Assembly (NCBI RefSeq): GCF_000494755.1
Contig: NC_022657.1
Span: 1,499,501 to 1,563,500, forward strand
Direction: 5' to 3'
From: Amorphoplanes friuliensis DSM 7358
GTDB taxonomy: Bacteria > Actinomycetota > Actinomycetes > Mycobacteriales > Micromonosporaceae
Length of the DNA stretch: 64,000 nucleotides
Shown: one piece after another, positions 56,325 through 64,000 of the stretch
Position numbering within the stretch: the stretch's first letter is position 1
Layout of the letters: each line of letters starts with the position of its first letter
Translations under genes and position numbers: made by a program
Notes under the pieces: generated by a model
Database searches by the model: none
What the model saw: the letters and a program-made list of their open reading frames with translations, nothing else
Told to the model about the DNA's origin: nothing

Positions 56325-57281
56325 CTAGACCCGGCCGTAGCCGTTCGGCGTCATGATGTCGATCGTGCGCTTCTTGACGGGCTGACCCGCGCGGGAGGCG
56401 TCGATGATCTGGCCGCCGCCGACATAGATGGCGACGTGGCCGTTGCTGCGGTAGAAGACCAGGTCGCCCGCCTGGAGCTGCGAACGGCTGATCCGTGTTG
56501 TCGCGCTGTACTGCGCGGCGGCGTTGTGCGGCAGTGACTTGCCGGCGGCCCGCCAGGCGGCGGAGGTCAGGCCCGAGCAGTCGTAGCCGTTGGGACCGTC
56601 GGCGCCGTAGTCGTACATCACGCCGATGGCGTTGTACGCGAACGTCACCGCCTTGCCCGCCGAGCCCGCGATCTTCGGGATGCTGCCTGTGTACTTGCTG
56701 CCGGTTTCCGTCGGTGAGCCGTACGCGGCGGTGCGCATCGAGTACAGCTTCTTGAGGTCCGCCTCGATCTTCTTCTTGCGATCGGACAGTTCCTTGACCT
56801 CGGCGGCCTGCTTGTCCTGCGTCGCCTTGAGTGCGGCCTGACGCTCGGTGTAGTTCTGCGTCGTCGCGGTGTATTCCGCGATGTCACGGCTGCGGCTGCG
56901 CGAGATCTGCTCGAGGATGCTCATCCGGTCCATGAGGTTGTCGGCGCCTTCGAGCACGACGTTCATGGTGCCGACGTTCCCGGTCATGTAGGCCGAGGAC
57001 GCGAGTGTTTTCATCTGTCCACCGGCGGCCACGAGGGCTGCCTTGGCCGGACCGACCGACTCGGCGAGCTTCTTCTCCTCGGCCTTGGTCTTCTTCAGGC
57101 TGAGCTTCATCTTGTTGAACGACTCGACGACGTCCTCGAGCTGGTCGGACGCCTTGTCGATCTTCTTGGTGAGTTCACTCGTCGACGGTGCCGCCTGGGC
57201 AGCCGTCACGGTGGTGCCGCTGATCGCGATCGCCAGGGCGGCGACCACGAGAGCGCGCATCGTCGTGCGGGCGTGTGGCAA
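56325..57281 (-). CDS. NlpC/P60 peptidoglycan endopeptidase
   Basis: A 318-residue secreted cell-wall hydrolase. The signal peptide (ALVVAALAIAISGTTVTAAQ-AA) is followed by a coiled coil (~30-190), then the NlpC/P60 domain with catalytic Cys235 (YDCSGLTSAAW) and His282 (NGHVAIYVG). It cuts between D-Glu and the diamino acid of stem peptides. The TTG start at 57281 lies 8 nt after AAAGG; ATG at 57260 is an alternative. A c-di-AMP riboswitch precedes it, the usual control for such genes in actinobacteria. Confidence 0.93.
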   Translation of the reverse strand: MPHARTTMRALVVAALAIAISGTTVTAAQAAPSTSELTKKIDKASDQLEDVVESFNKMKLSLKKTKAEEKKLAESVGPAKAALVAAGGQMKTLASSAYMTGNVGTMNVVLEGADNLMDRMSILEQISRSRSRDIAEYTATTQNYTERQAALKATQDKQAAEVKELSDRKKKIEADLKKLYSMRTAAYGSPTETGSKYTGSIPKIAGSAGKAVTFAYNAIGVMYDYGADGPNGYDCSGLTSAAWRAAGKSLPHNAAAQYSATTRISRSQLQAGDLVFYRSNGHVAIYVGGGQIIDASRAGQPVKKRTIDIMTPNGYGRV

Positions 57282-57306
57282 CGTGCGGGCCTTTCTTCCG
57301 CTTGTG

Positions 57307-57470
57307 GCCGCTTACCGGGTTAGCTGTCGGATTCGGGCTCGGAAGAATGCCCTACCGCGCGGACGCGGATTCACCCCGGTGCTGCTTCGGTGGTTCCCCG
57401 GTTCGTCATGGCGGAAGTGGCGGCCCTGGGGGATCGGGGCCGTCTTTTCCGCCGGCGAGGATTCAGCGGC
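57307..57470 (-). promoter_or_regulatory. ydaO/yuaA (c-di-AMP) riboswitch
   Basis: On the minus strand the conserved blocks are GCCGCTGAATCC at the 5' end, CCGGGGAACC, GGGGTGAATCCGC, GTAGGGC, CTTCCGAGCCCGAATCCGAC, AGCTAACCCGGTAAGCGGC at the 3' end. The first and last blocks pair (P1). This is the ydaO class; binding of c-di-AMP usually lowers expression of the downstream wall hydrolase. Confidence 0.93.
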
Positions 57471-57519
57471 GCTGGCCGGTGCCACCGAGGGTGTGGCTGC
57501 GGACCGGACCAACCGCATT

Positions 57520-57547
57520 AACTTATCGGCGCTCGGCATTAACACAA
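57520..57547 (-). promoter_or_regulatory. Candidate promoter of riboswitch transcript
   Basis: TTGTGT (57547-57542), 16-bp spacer, TAAGTT (57525-57520). Transcription would start ~40 nt before the riboswitch. Confidence 0.45.
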
Positions 57548-57575
57548 GAGCCGGGAGAGTGACTTGCGCCAATGA

Positions 57576-57589
57576 TCACATATATGTGA
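57576..57589. promoter_or_regulatory. Perfect palindrome upstream of riboswitch promoter
   Basis: TCACATATATGTGA, a 14-bp perfect palindrome, ~30 bp upstream of the -35. It is AT-rich in a GC-rich window and could bind a dimeric regulator. Confidence 0.5.
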
Positions 57590-57640
57590 ATGATCCCGAT
57601 AACGGGCGGCGACAAAGCCCTTTCAGAGCGTTACTTTTGC

Positions 57641-57967
57641 CTACTCTGCCATGGCGGGCGGCGTCTGCACCTCGGTGCCGGCCCATTTGCGAGTAACAAC
57701 CCGTTCTGCCCAGAAAGAGAAGAAGGGGATGGTGCCGGCGAGCATCACCAGCAGCATCCGCCCGAGCGGCCACTTCAGGCGCCGGCTCAGGTCGAAGGTC
57801 GCCACGAGGTAGACCATGTAGAGGAAGCCGTGGAAGGGACCCACCGCGGCCACGACCGTGTCGTTGTCACCCACGTATTTCAGGGGCATGCCGATCACGA
57901 CGAGCACGATGAGGACCACGCCGACGATCCAGGCGATGATCCGGTAACGGGTGAGGGCTCCCTGCAC
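57641..57967 (-). CDS. DUF3817 membrane protein
   Basis: A 108-residue protein with three TM helices (ALTRYRIIAWIVGVVLIVLV, FHGFLYMVYLVATFDLSRRL, GRMLLVMLAGTIPFFSFWAE). The HGFLYMVYL and PFFSFWAERVV motifs are typical of DUF3817. Function unknown. It follows the next gene by 17 nt, both probably co-transcribed. Confidence 0.88.
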   Translation of the reverse strand: MQGALTRYRIIAWIVGVVLIVLVVIGMPLKYVGDNDTVVAAVGPFHGFLYMVYLVATFDLSRRLKWPLGRMLLVMLAGTIPFFSFWAERVVTRKWAGTEVQTPPAMAE

Positions 57968-57984
57968 GATCCACGTCCTCTGTC

Positions 57985-58404
57985 TCAACTGGTCCTGGGG
58001 TAATCGCCGGGCCGGGCGCCGGGATGGGCGGCCAGCCAGCTCAGGTAGTCGTTGTACGCCACCAGCTCGGGGTCGTCGTCGGCGGGCGCCGCGGCGGCCA
58101 CGGGCACGCGGACCGGGCGGCGTACGGTCACCGGTCCGTCTTTCTGCACCGTTGCCTGCTCCGGCTCGCCCGGCTCTTCCTCCGGCACCGCCCGGGAGGC
58201 GCGGCGCTCCTGCTGGACCTCGCGGAACCAGATGAAGACGACAAACGCCGCGAACACCGGCCACTCGAAGGTGTAACCCCAGCTGAGGGTGTTGCCGTCG
58301 GTGGCGCGGCTGAACTGCCACCAGCCCAGCCCCAGGAACGCGGCGACGAGCACCAGAGCGAGGACGTGGCGCGCGATCCACGCGGGGGTCCACAGCCCTT
58401 TCAT
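57985..58404 (-). CDS. Conserved actinobacterial membrane protein
   Basis: A 139-residue protein with two TM helices ([20 protein letters not shown] and [19 protein letters not shown]) and a cytoplasmic Pro/Ala/Glu-rich tail. The WWQFSRA motif and the DUF3817 neighbour are often found together in actinobacteria. No function is known. Start ATG 58404 has TACGCT 7 nt upstream. Confidence 0.75.
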   Translation of the reverse strand: MKGLWTPAWIARHVLALVLVAAFLGLGWWQFSRATDGNTLSWGYTFEWPVFAAFVVFIWFREVQQERRASRAVPEEEPGEPEQATVQKDGPVTVRRPVRVPVAAAAPADDDPELVAYNDYLSWLAAHPGARPGDYPRTS

Positions 58405-58494
58405 GGTCCTCAGCGTACCGGCGTGGGTTTGGCGGCAGACGGCTCGGGCAACGCATGCACAGGTACACGTCCGACGACGAGGGGGAGAACCGCC

Positions 58495-58752
58495 ATGACC
58501 GACGCCCGGCTCGACTCGGGTGACGACGAGCTCGTCGTCTCCGAGACCGGTATCGATCCTGCGGGGCTGGCCGACGACGACCTGCTGCGCGAGCTGGCCA
58601 GTTTGCACCGGACCCGGCTGGACACGTTGCGGCACGGCCCCGATGCGGCACTCTCCAACCACCTGCGGCGCACGGCGGAGCTGGAGACCGAGTACCTGGC
58701 CCGGCACCCCGGCCGTGAGGTCGACGCGTCGCGGCTCACGCAGGACTTCTGA
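58495..58752 (+). CDS. Small acidic helical protein (DUF6158-like)
   Basis: An 85-residue protein. [20 protein letters not shown] and [17 protein letters not shown] form two helices; the sequence resembles the DUF6158 family as I remember it. ATG after GGGGGAGA. Probably in the same unit as the DUF1360 gene, 20 nt later. Confidence 0.7.
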   Translation: MTDARLDSGDDELVVSETGIDPAGLADDDLLRELASLHRTRLDTLRHGPDAALSNHLRRTAELETEYLARHPGREVDASRLTQDF

Positions 58753-58772
58753 CAGGGAGAGGAACCCCCCGC

Positions 58773-59333
58773 ATGTTTCCCTCGGTACGCGGTCGGCTGA
58801 ACCGGCTGCGGCGGGCGTACGCGCCGCACGAGCACCGGCCGCTGGACGGATATCTGGTGACCATGGGCGCGTTCGGTGTGTTGGCCGGGACGCTGGCCAC
58901 CGCGGCGAAGCTGTCCGGGCGCCCGGTGCCGGAGCGTCCCGCCGCGGCCGACGTCGTGCTGATCTCGATCGCCACGCACAAGCTGAGCCGGCTGATCGCC
59001 AAGGACTCGATCACCAGCCCGCTGCGCGCGCCCTTCACCCGGTACGCCGAGCCGGGCGGCAGCGCCGAGGTCAACGAGGAGGTCCGCGACGAGGGCAGCA
59101 CACTGCGGCACTCGATCGGTGAGCTGGTCAGCTGCCCGTTCTGCCTCGCGGTGTGGGTGGCGACCGGGCTGACCAGCGGGCTGGTTTTTGCGCCCCGGCT
59201 GACCCGGCTCGCCGCGACCGTCTTCACCGCCACGGCCGCCTCGGACTTCCTCCAGATGGCCTACTCGCTGGCCAAGGAGGCCGCCGAGGGTGAACCGCAG
59301 GAGGACGAGCAGCCGGCCCTCGCGCAGGCCTGA
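58773..59333 (+). CDS. DUF1360 family membrane protein
   Basis: A 186-residue protein with about three TM helices. Marks are [31 protein letters not shown] and [18 protein letters not shown], with the CPFCxAVW motif typical of DUF1360. Function unknown. The C-terminal tail is acidic. Followed by a strong terminator. Confidence 0.87.
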   Translation: MFPSVRGRLNRLRRAYAPHEHRPLDGYLVTMGAFGVLAGTLATAAKLSGRPVPERPAAADVVLISIATHKLSRLIAKDSITSPLRAPFTRYAEPGGSAEVNEEVRDEGSTLRHSIGELVSCPFCLAVWVATGLTSGLVFAPRLTRLAATVFTATAASDFLQMAYSLAKEAAEGEPQEDEQPALAQA

Positions 59334-59342
59334 GACGACAGA

Positions 59343-59370
59343 AAAGCCCCCGGCGAACGCCGGGGGCTTT
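59343..59370. terminator. Bidirectional intrinsic terminator
   Basis: AAAGCCCCCGGC-GAAC-GCCGGGGGCTTT: 12-bp perfect stem between two convergent genes, with T or A runs on both sides. Confidence 0.93.
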
Positions 59371-59382
59371 GTCATGGACGGG

Positions 59383-59568
59383 TCAGGGCGGGCCTTCGCG
59401 GTCCAGGCCTGTCCAGCCGCGAGGGCTCTCGGTCTCACCGTCGTCCTTGCCCTCGGTGATCTCCGGGTCCACGACCGTGTCGGAGTGCTCGCTCGCGAAG
59501 TCGCTGTCGCCGTCCGGGACCGCTTCCTCGTCACCGAAGGCGGGCAGGCGTTCGTTCTGCTGCGTCAT
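59383..59568 (-). CDS. Small acidic protein, 61 aa
   Basis: Rich in Asp and Glu, predicted disordered (NERLPAFGDEEAVPDGDSDF). AAGGAG precedes the ATG by 4 nt. No family recognised. It is the downstream partner of the next small gene, 26 nt away. Confidence 0.6.
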   Translation of the reverse strand: MTQQNERLPAFGDEEAVPDGDSDFASEHSDTVVDPEITEGKDDGETESPRGWTGLDREGPP

Positions 59569-59594
59569 GTCGCTCCTTGATCGGTTTCCGAGGC

Positions 59595-59795
59595 TCAGGC
59601 TCCCAGGACCCGCAGGGCTTCCGAGGCCTCGTCCTGGGAGTACTCACCCTCGGGGAGTGCGTCGATACGGGTCATTGCGGTCGCCGGGAGGTCCGCCGCG
59701 ATGGCACCGCGTTGCAGGTCGCCGCTGCTGAGCCGTTCCGTGCTCAGGAAGGCGTCGTCGAGATAGGCGTCGAGTAGCTGCAGGTCATCGCTCAC
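59595..59795 (-). CDS. Small acidic protein, 66 aa
   Basis: Helical and acidic (LQLLDAYLDDAFLSTERLSS ... EASEALRVLGA). GTG at 59795 is chosen; an upstream start at 59828 would add a Pro-rich leader. No family recognised. The upstream gap 59796-60072 (277 bp) shows no gene I can support. Confidence 0.6.
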   Translation of the reverse strand: MSDDLQLLDAYLDDAFLSTERLSSGDLQRGAIAADLPATAMTRIDALPEGEYSQDEASEALRVLGA

Positions 59796-60072
59796 GAGGG
59801 TCGGTCTACCCGGCCCCGGTGGTGGCAAACAGTGTGGTCTGGGTCACAAGCTCTACCGGAATCCCCGGGCCCGGCCGACGGTTGGAACGGATGTCGGTGC
59901 GATCAGTGTCCCCGGGCCTCACCCTTTGCCTTCGCGGAATACCGTTCGGCTGGAGCCGCGTTGAGCCTTTCGCCGAGAGGCGACCTGCGCACCGACATCC
60001 GCATTGGCGCCGTCACCGGGATTCCCGGGGGCGGCGCTTTTGCCGTTCCAGATGCTGGGTACTCGATCTCCC

Positions 60073-60276
60073 ATGAGTGACGATCGGATCGATCAGCGCG
60101 CTGCCGACCTGCTGCCGGAGGAGCGCAACCCGGGCAGTTCGGACCCCGGGGCCCAGGCCGCAGCCATCCTCGCGGACTCCGACGAGCGGGAGGAAGACCT
60201 GGAAGCGGCGCCGGACTCGTTCCTCGAGCACCGGACGTCGGGGCAGACGGTCACGCCCGGCGAAGGCACCCGGTAG
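60073..60276 (+). CDS. Small acidic protein, 67 aa
   Basis: A predicted disordered acidic protein (RIDQRAADLLPEERNPGSSD, EREEDLEAAPDSFLEHRTSG). Its stop overlaps the start of the ANTAR gene (TAGTG), so they are probably coupled. Function unknown. Confidence 0.62.
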   Translation: MSDDRIDQRAADLLPEERNPGSSDPGAQAAAILADSDEREEDLEAAPDSFLEHRTSGQTVTPGEGTR

Positions 60277-61361
60277 TGGACATGACTTTCGTGTTCACCG
60301 ATGCGCATGGCAATATCGGGCAGATGTCAGCCCCGCAGCGGAGCTCCGGGCGGCTCGTCTCCCGACGTCTCCCGCCGTCCACCGGCCTCCCGGGCAACCC
60401 GTTGACCGCCGGCCCGGCCCGCGTCTCCGGCCTCGGGCGGAGCCGGGGTCCGCTGGCCGCGCCGACCCTGCCGTCCGCCGAGATCACTTCCGGCGAGCTG
60501 GCCATCCTGGCGGCCACTCCCGAGGCCCGCAGGACGGCCGGGAGCCGGAAGAGCCGGCGTGGCGCCGAGCGGGCCAAGGCCACCGGTAACGACCGTGCTG
60601 CCCGTCCCGTCCGTCGCAGCGGCCCGGTCACCGACACCGGCGGCCGGGTTCGTGGTGTGCCGGCCTCGACCGTGCTGCCCGCCGGTCCACATCCCGTGGA
60701 GCTGGCCGGCCTGCTCCACGAGCTGTCCGTACGCCTGCTCGGTGCCGACGACATGCCGCAGGCACTGGACCGGCTCGCTGCCTTTGCCGCCAGTGCCGTG
60801 CCCGGTGCTCTGCGCTGCTCGGTCACGCTGATCGGTGAGGGTGGTCCGCCGGTGGTGGCCGCCTCCGGGCCGCGGGCGCAGGCCCTGGACGACCTCCAGT
60901 ACGCCACCGGTCAGGGTCCCGCTCTCGAAGCGGCCCGCAACCGTGTGCTGGTCACCGCGCAGGAGCTGCAGAACGACCCGCGCTGGCCCGAGCTCGCCGT
61001 GTGTGCCCGCGTGGAGGGCGTCCACGGCATCGTCTCGATCCCGCTCGACGTGCAGCGCACCTCGGTGGGCGCCCTGAGCCTCTTCGTCGCCGAGCCGGGT
61101 GGCGTCGATCCCGAGCTGTTGCTGACCACGATGGCGCTGGTCAACCAGGCCGAGGTGCTCCTCGGTGAGCTTCGCCGGCGGGAAAGTCTCGCCGAGGGCG
61201 CCACCGTCGACCGGGCCGCCGGCGTGATCATCGCGCAGCGGGGCTGCGGTGTGCAGGAGGCCTACGACGTGCTGCGGGAGACGTCGCAGCGCCTCGGCAT
61301 CGATCGCCGGGCGGTCGCCGAACGGCTTATCGCGGCGGCCGCCCGTAACGCGGAGAGCTGA
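60276..61361 (+). CDS. GAF and ANTAR domain regulator
   Basis: A 361-residue protein. Residues 1-~135 are low complexity and basic (Arg/Pro/Gly-rich). A GAF domain spans ~145-295 (RCSVTLIGEGGPPVVAASGP, GQGPALEAARNRVLV, VEGVHGIVSIPLDVQRTSVG). An ANTAR RNA-binding domain is at the end (VDRAAGVIIAQRGCGVQEAY, DVLRETSQRLGIDRRAVAER). ANTAR proteins control gene expression by antitermination on twin hairpins in mRNA. Start may be GTG 60276, ATG 60282 or ATG 60324. Confidence 0.87.
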   Translation: MDMTFVFTDAHGNIGQMSAPQRSSGRLVSRRLPPSTGLPGNPLTAGPARVSGLGRSRGPLAAPTLPSAEITSGELAILAATPEARRTAGSRKSRRGAERAKATGNDRAARPVRRSGPVTDTGGRVRGVPASTVLPAGPHPVELAGLLHELSVRLLGADDMPQALDRLAAFAASAVPGALRCSVTLIGEGGPPVVAASGPRAQALDDLQYATGQGPALEAARNRVLVTAQELQNDPRWPELAVCARVEGVHGIVSIPLDVQRTSVGALSLFVAEPGGVDPELLLTTMALVNQAEVLLGELRRRESLAEGATVDRAAGVIIAQRGCGVQEAYDVLRETSQRLGIDRRAVAERLIAAAARNAES

Positions 61362-61364
61362 CCC

Positions 61365-61667
61365 CTACTTCTCGACGTGCTGGACGACCTCGAACTCCAG
61401 CAGGCTGGCTCCGGAGGCGACCGGGCGGCTGCGCTCACCGGCGTGAGCTGCCCGGCCCTGACCGGCCGACCAGGCCTGGAAGTCCTCCTCCGTCTCCCAG
61501 CGGGTGTAGACGAAGTAGCGCGTCTCGCCGCCGACCGGGCGGAGCAGCTCGAAGGACAGGAACCCCTTCGCGTTCTCCACCGCACCCTGGCGGGCGGCGA
61601 AGCGCTGCTCCAGCTGGGGGCCGGCGCCCTCGGGGACCTCGATAGCGTTGATCTTCACGACTGCCAT
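61365..61667 (-). CDS. mhuD: MhuD-type heme-degrading monooxygenase (ABM domain)
   Basis: A 100-residue dimeric enzyme, very close to M. tuberculosis MhuD as I remember it: VVKINAIEVPEGAGPQLEQR, AVENAKGFLSFELLRPVGGE, RYFVYTRWE, FQAWSAG, AAHAGERSRPVASGASLLEF. The key residues Asn7, Trp66 and His75 are kept. It opens heme to release iron. TACCCT lies 7 nt before the ATG, so leaderless transcription is likely. Confidence 0.92.
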   Translation of the reverse strand: MAVVKINAIEVPEGAGPQLEQRFAARQGAVENAKGFLSFELLRPVGGETRYFVYTRWETEEDFQAWSAGQGRAAHAGERSRPVASGASLLEFEVVQHVEK

Positions 61668-61674
61668 ACGACAA

Positions 61675-61680
61675 AGGGTA
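61675..61680 (-). promoter_or_regulatory. Putative -10 (TACCCT) of MhuD gene
   Basis: TACCCT on the minus strand, 7 nt before the ATG at 61667. Confidence 0.42.
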
Positions 61681-61723
61681 CGAGCGCGTGCTGCGCCCGT
61701 ACCCTCTGCTGTGCTCGAAAGCG

Positions 61724-63460
61724 CTAGCGGGAGCTCTTGGTCTCGACCTCCGGGCCGGCCCCGACCTCACCGGGCACGCCGTCGCTCGCGGCGGCGGCCG
61801 CAGCGTCGTCGGCCCGCTGCTGCTGGGCGGACCGCTGCTGGAGCGGCACCTCCGGCAGGAAGAGGACAACGATCAGGCCGATGACCATCACGGCCGCGGC
61901 CAGCAGGAAGATCAGCTGGATGCCGTCCGAGAAGCCGACCTTGAACGGGTGCGAGACCACGTCGGAGAGGCGGCCGAGGAACGACGTGTCGCTCAGCGCG
62001 TCGCCGCCCTGGGCCCGCTGCAGCGTCTGCAGCTGACTCGGGTCGGCCGCGACGGCGCTCTGGAACGCCGGGGTGCCCTGTGCCTTCTCGTAGGCCGAAT
62101 TGATCTTGCCGCCGACAACGTTGAACAGCACCGACAGGAAGATCGCGGTGCCGAGCGTGCCACCCATCGACCGGAAGAAGGTCACCGAGCTGGTGGCCAC
62201 GCCGATCTCCCGCGGCGAGACGGCGTTCTGCACGGCCGTGATCATCGGCTGCATGTTGCCACCCAGGCCGAGACCCATCACGACCATGATCAGCATCGTC
62301 TTCCAGAGCGGGGTGTCCGCACCGATCGTGGCGAAGAGGCCCAGCGCGATCAGCATCAGCGAGCTGCCGATGATCGGGAAGATCCGGTAGCGGCCGGTAC
62401 GGGCGATCAGCTGACCGGCCGTGATCGAGCCGGCCATGATGCCCACCACGAACGGGATCATCTGCAGGCCGGCCTCGGTCGCCGACGAGCCCTTGACGAT
62501 CTGGAGGTACAGCGGCACGGTCAGCAGGCCACCGAACATGGCCATACCGATGATCGTGCTGGAGATCGAGCCGACCGCGACGGTCCGGTTCTTGAAGAGC
62601 CGCAGCGGCAGCAGTGCCTCGTCCTTGTAGGCGCGTTCGGCCAGGATGAAGGCGACGATGCCGATCAGGCCGATCGCGTAACAGGCCAGGGCCCGCGGTG
62701 AATCCCAGCCCCAGGTACGGCCCTGCTCGGCCACGGTCAGCAGCGGCACCAGGCCGACGATCAGCGCGACCGCACCCGGCCAGTCGATGCGGTGGTTGGT
62801 ACGCGTGTGCGGCAGGTGCAGCACGCGGGCCACCACGATCATCGCGGCGATGCCGATCGGGACGTTGAGGTAGAAGATCCAGCGCCAGCCGGTGATGCCG
62901 AGGATCGAGTCCTGACCGGCGAAGAAGCCACCGAGCAGCGGGCCGATGACGCTGGCGGTGCCGAACACCGCGAGGAAGAAGCCCTGGTACTTCGCGCGCT
63001 CACGGGGCGGCACGATGTCGCCGATGATCGCGAGTGCCATCGACATCAGGCCACCGGCGCCGATGCCCTGGATCGCCCGGAACGCGGCCAGCTCGTACAT
63101 GCTCTGCGACATGCCGCAGAGGATCGAGCCGACGACGAAGGCGACGATCGCGAAGAGGAAGAAGCCGCGCCGGCCGTAGATGTCGGACAACTTGCCGTAG
63201 AGCGGCGTGGAGATCGTCGAGGTGATCAGGAACGCCGTGGTGGCCCAGGCCTGGAGGTCGAAGCCGTTGAGGTCGTCGGCGATCGTCCGGGTCGCCGTGG
63301 CCATGATCGTCTGGTCCAGGGCGGCCAGGAACATGCCCATCATCAGGCCGGCGAGGATGGTCAGGATCTGCCGGTGGGTGAATTCCACCGAGGGCCGGCC
63401 GGCGGGCGGGCCGCCTGCCGGTCCCGCCTCGGCGGGTGCGGTGGTGCTGGGGTTGCTCAC
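61724..63460 (-). CDS. DHA2 family MFS efflux transporter (EmrB/QacA type)
   Basis: A 578-residue, 14-TM drug exporter. The motif C region is ALDQTIMATATRTIADDLNG with LDxTIVNVALP-like start, motif A is GKLSDIYGRRGFFLFAIVAF, and RWIFYLNVPIGIAAMIVV is the DHA2 signature. The acidic C-terminus is variable. GTG at 63460 overlaps the MarR stop (GTGA), so regulator and pump are co-translated; a multidrug or metabolite export role is likely. Confidence 0.94.
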   Translation of the reverse strand: MSNPSTTAPAEAGPAGGPPAGRPSVEFTHRQILTILAGLMMGMFLAALDQTIMATATRTIADDLNGFDLQAWATTAFLITSTISTPLYGKLSDIYGRRGFFLFAIVAFVVGSILCGMSQSMYELAAFRAIQGIGAGGLMSMALAIIGDIVPPRERAKYQGFFLAVFGTASVIGPLLGGFFAGQDSILGITGWRWIFYLNVPIGIAAMIVVARVLHLPHTRTNHRIDWPGAVALIVGLVPLLTVAEQGRTWGWDSPRALACYAIGLIGIVAFILAERAYKDEALLPLRLFKNRTVAVGSISSTIIGMAMFGGLLTVPLYLQIVKGSSATEAGLQMIPFVVGIMAGSITAGQLIARTGRYRIFPIIGSSLMLIALGLFATIGADTPLWKTMLIMVVMGLGLGGNMQPMITAVQNAVSPREIGVATSSVTFFRSMGGTLGTAIFLSVLFNVVGGKINSAYEKAQGTPAFQSAVAADPSQLQTLQRAQGGDALSDTSFLGRLSDVVSHPFKVGFSDGIQLIFLLAAAVMVIGLIVVLFLPEVPLQQRSAQQQRADDAAAAAASDGVPGEVGAGPEVETKSSR

Positions 63461-63951
63461 GCGTTCTCCCGTGCTGATACGGCTGGGTCGCTGCGCAGAC
63501 GCGCCTCGACGGAGCTGTTGAATTCTTCGAACAGGTCGGCGAACGCGGTCACGCGCTCCGCCGGCCAGCCACTCAACGCCTCGCTGAGCAGCGCGTGCCG
63601 TGCCTCGTGCAGTTGTCCGCAGGCCGCGAGGCCTGCGTCGGTGACTGCGAGCCGCGACGCGCGGCCGTCGGCCGGATCGGCCTCCCGGCGGGCGAGGCCG
63701 GCCTTGACCAGCTGTGCCGCCTGCCGGCTGATGGTGGACGGGTCGGTGCCCTTGAGCTCGGCGAGGTCGGTGACCCGCATCGGCCCCAGGTGCCGCAGCG
63801 GGAAGAGCAGCATCAGCGCGGAGAACTCAGCGCCGAGGTCTCCCGCGTTGAGCATGCCCTTGGCCCGTGCGCCGAGCCGGGTGAATCGCACAATCTCCTC
63901 GGCGAGACGTCCGGCGGCATCCCCGGGTTCCGGTTTGATCACTCGCTGCAC
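63457..63951 (-). CDS. MarR family regulator of efflux pump
   Basis: A 164-residue regulator. Winged helix: MRVTDLAELKGTDPSTISRQ, AAQLVKAGLARREADPADGR. C-terminal helices give the dimer interface. It lies upstream of and overlaps the EmrB-like gene, the standard layout of an autoregulated MarR-efflux operon. GTG start at 63951; a second GTG is at 63942. Confidence 0.9.
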   Translation of the reverse strand: MQRVIKPEPGDAAGRLAEEIVRFTRLGARAKGMLNAGDLGAEFSALMLLFPLRHLGPMRVTDLAELKGTDPSTISRQAAQLVKAGLARREADPADGRASRLAVTDAGLAACGQLHEARHALLSEALSGWPAERVTAFADLFEEFNSSVEARLRSDPAVSARENA

Positions 63952-63976
63952 CTCCCATCAAGATGCGTGCAGCGTA

Positions 63977-63985
63977 CAACTTGTT
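63977..63985. promoter_or_regulatory. Putative MarR operator
   Basis: ACAA-C-TTGT, a 9-bp palindrome flanked by AGC/GCT, upstream of the MarR start. MarR sites often look like this. Would control the MarR-EmrB operon. Confidence 0.5.
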
Positions 63986-64000
63986 GCTTGGTGAAAGCAT

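Noticed and set aside
57641..58651. 336-codon minus frame joining the DUF3817 protein to an upstream region
   Set aside because: The upstream part overlaps a better-supported membrane protein gene in another frame; DUF3817 starts at GTG 57967.
1..64000. tRNA, rRNA, insertion sequences, prophage or attachment sites
   Set aside because: None seen on reading both strands; no transposase, integrase or tRNA-like cloverleaf could be recognised by eye.

Overview
This 64 kb window is high-GC actinobacterial chromosome. The best guess is Actinoplanes or a close relative in Micromonosporaceae. Evidence: the xylose isomerase (43632-44819) closely resembles the well-known Actinoplanes missouriensis enzyme as I remember it; there is a complete conservon (kinase, roadblock, DUF742, small GTPase); WYL, BTAD and ANTAR regulators are present; GTG starts are common; and many genes have an actinobacterial -10 hexamer (TANNNT) only 5-8 nt before the start codon, which suggests leaderless mRNAs. 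No tRNA, rRNA, transposase, phage gene or CRISPR array was found. The region looks like ordinary, densely packed chromosome.

Layout. 1-4302 (minus): a Tad/Flp pilus operon (pilin, TadE, TadG, CpaB, TadZ, partial TadA ATPase) running off the left edge. 4453-7050: DUF2750, divergent DUF2000/Lrp, a DUF2238 membrane protein, GNAT. 7165-8655: two paralogous secreted proteins, one with 18 GGPGN repeats. 8695-11280: a lipid flippase fused to a condensation/acyltransferase-like domain. 11410-15889: GrpB, CorA, a DrrAB-type exporter and a WYL regulator. 16085-22144: amidohydrolase, NADAR, a STAS/ATPase regulator, an ArsR-SRPBCC/flavin oxidoreductase operon, NUDIX and GNAT, with three short tandem-repeat arrays between genes. 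22256-28525: GH20 hexosaminidase, an M48 protease with an apparent frameshift, a Pro/Asp-rich exported protein, an F420-type reductase and a WYL regulator.

28587-34901: two related proteins, one membrane-anchored and one acidic and disordered, divergent from the conservon. 34905-40647: an unusual BTAD-TM-HhH regulator, a lipoprotein, a lactonase, and a binding-protein/VWA protein. 40702-49286: SpoIIE phosphatase and MarR, then a xylose locus (ROK repressor, xylA, xylB) with MFS and GH13 neighbours. 49306-54696: HD hydrolase, MHYT sensor, a GPGG micro-protein, a nucleotidyltransferase/BON-like/phosphoesterase operon, a TM-tailed thymidylate-kinase-like protein and an SDR. 55250-57547: a group 2 sigma factor and an NlpC/P60 endopeptidase behind a c-di-AMP (ydaO) riboswitch. 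57641-61361: small membrane and acidic proteins, then a GAF-ANTAR regulator. 61365-63951: a MhuD-type heme oxygenase and a MarR/EmrB efflux pair.

Functional themes: cell surface and envelope (Tad pilus, secreted repeat proteins, flippase fusion, NlpC/P60, GH20), partner-switching and GTPase signalling (conservon, SpoIIE, STAS/ATPase, ANTAR, sigma), and pentose use. No complete, clearly new multi-gene system stood out. The most unusual items are the flippase-condensation fusion with an internal ribosome-binding site, the BTAD-TM-HhH regulator, the paired W-VQ-FVD proteins beside the conservon, and the three repeat arrays.
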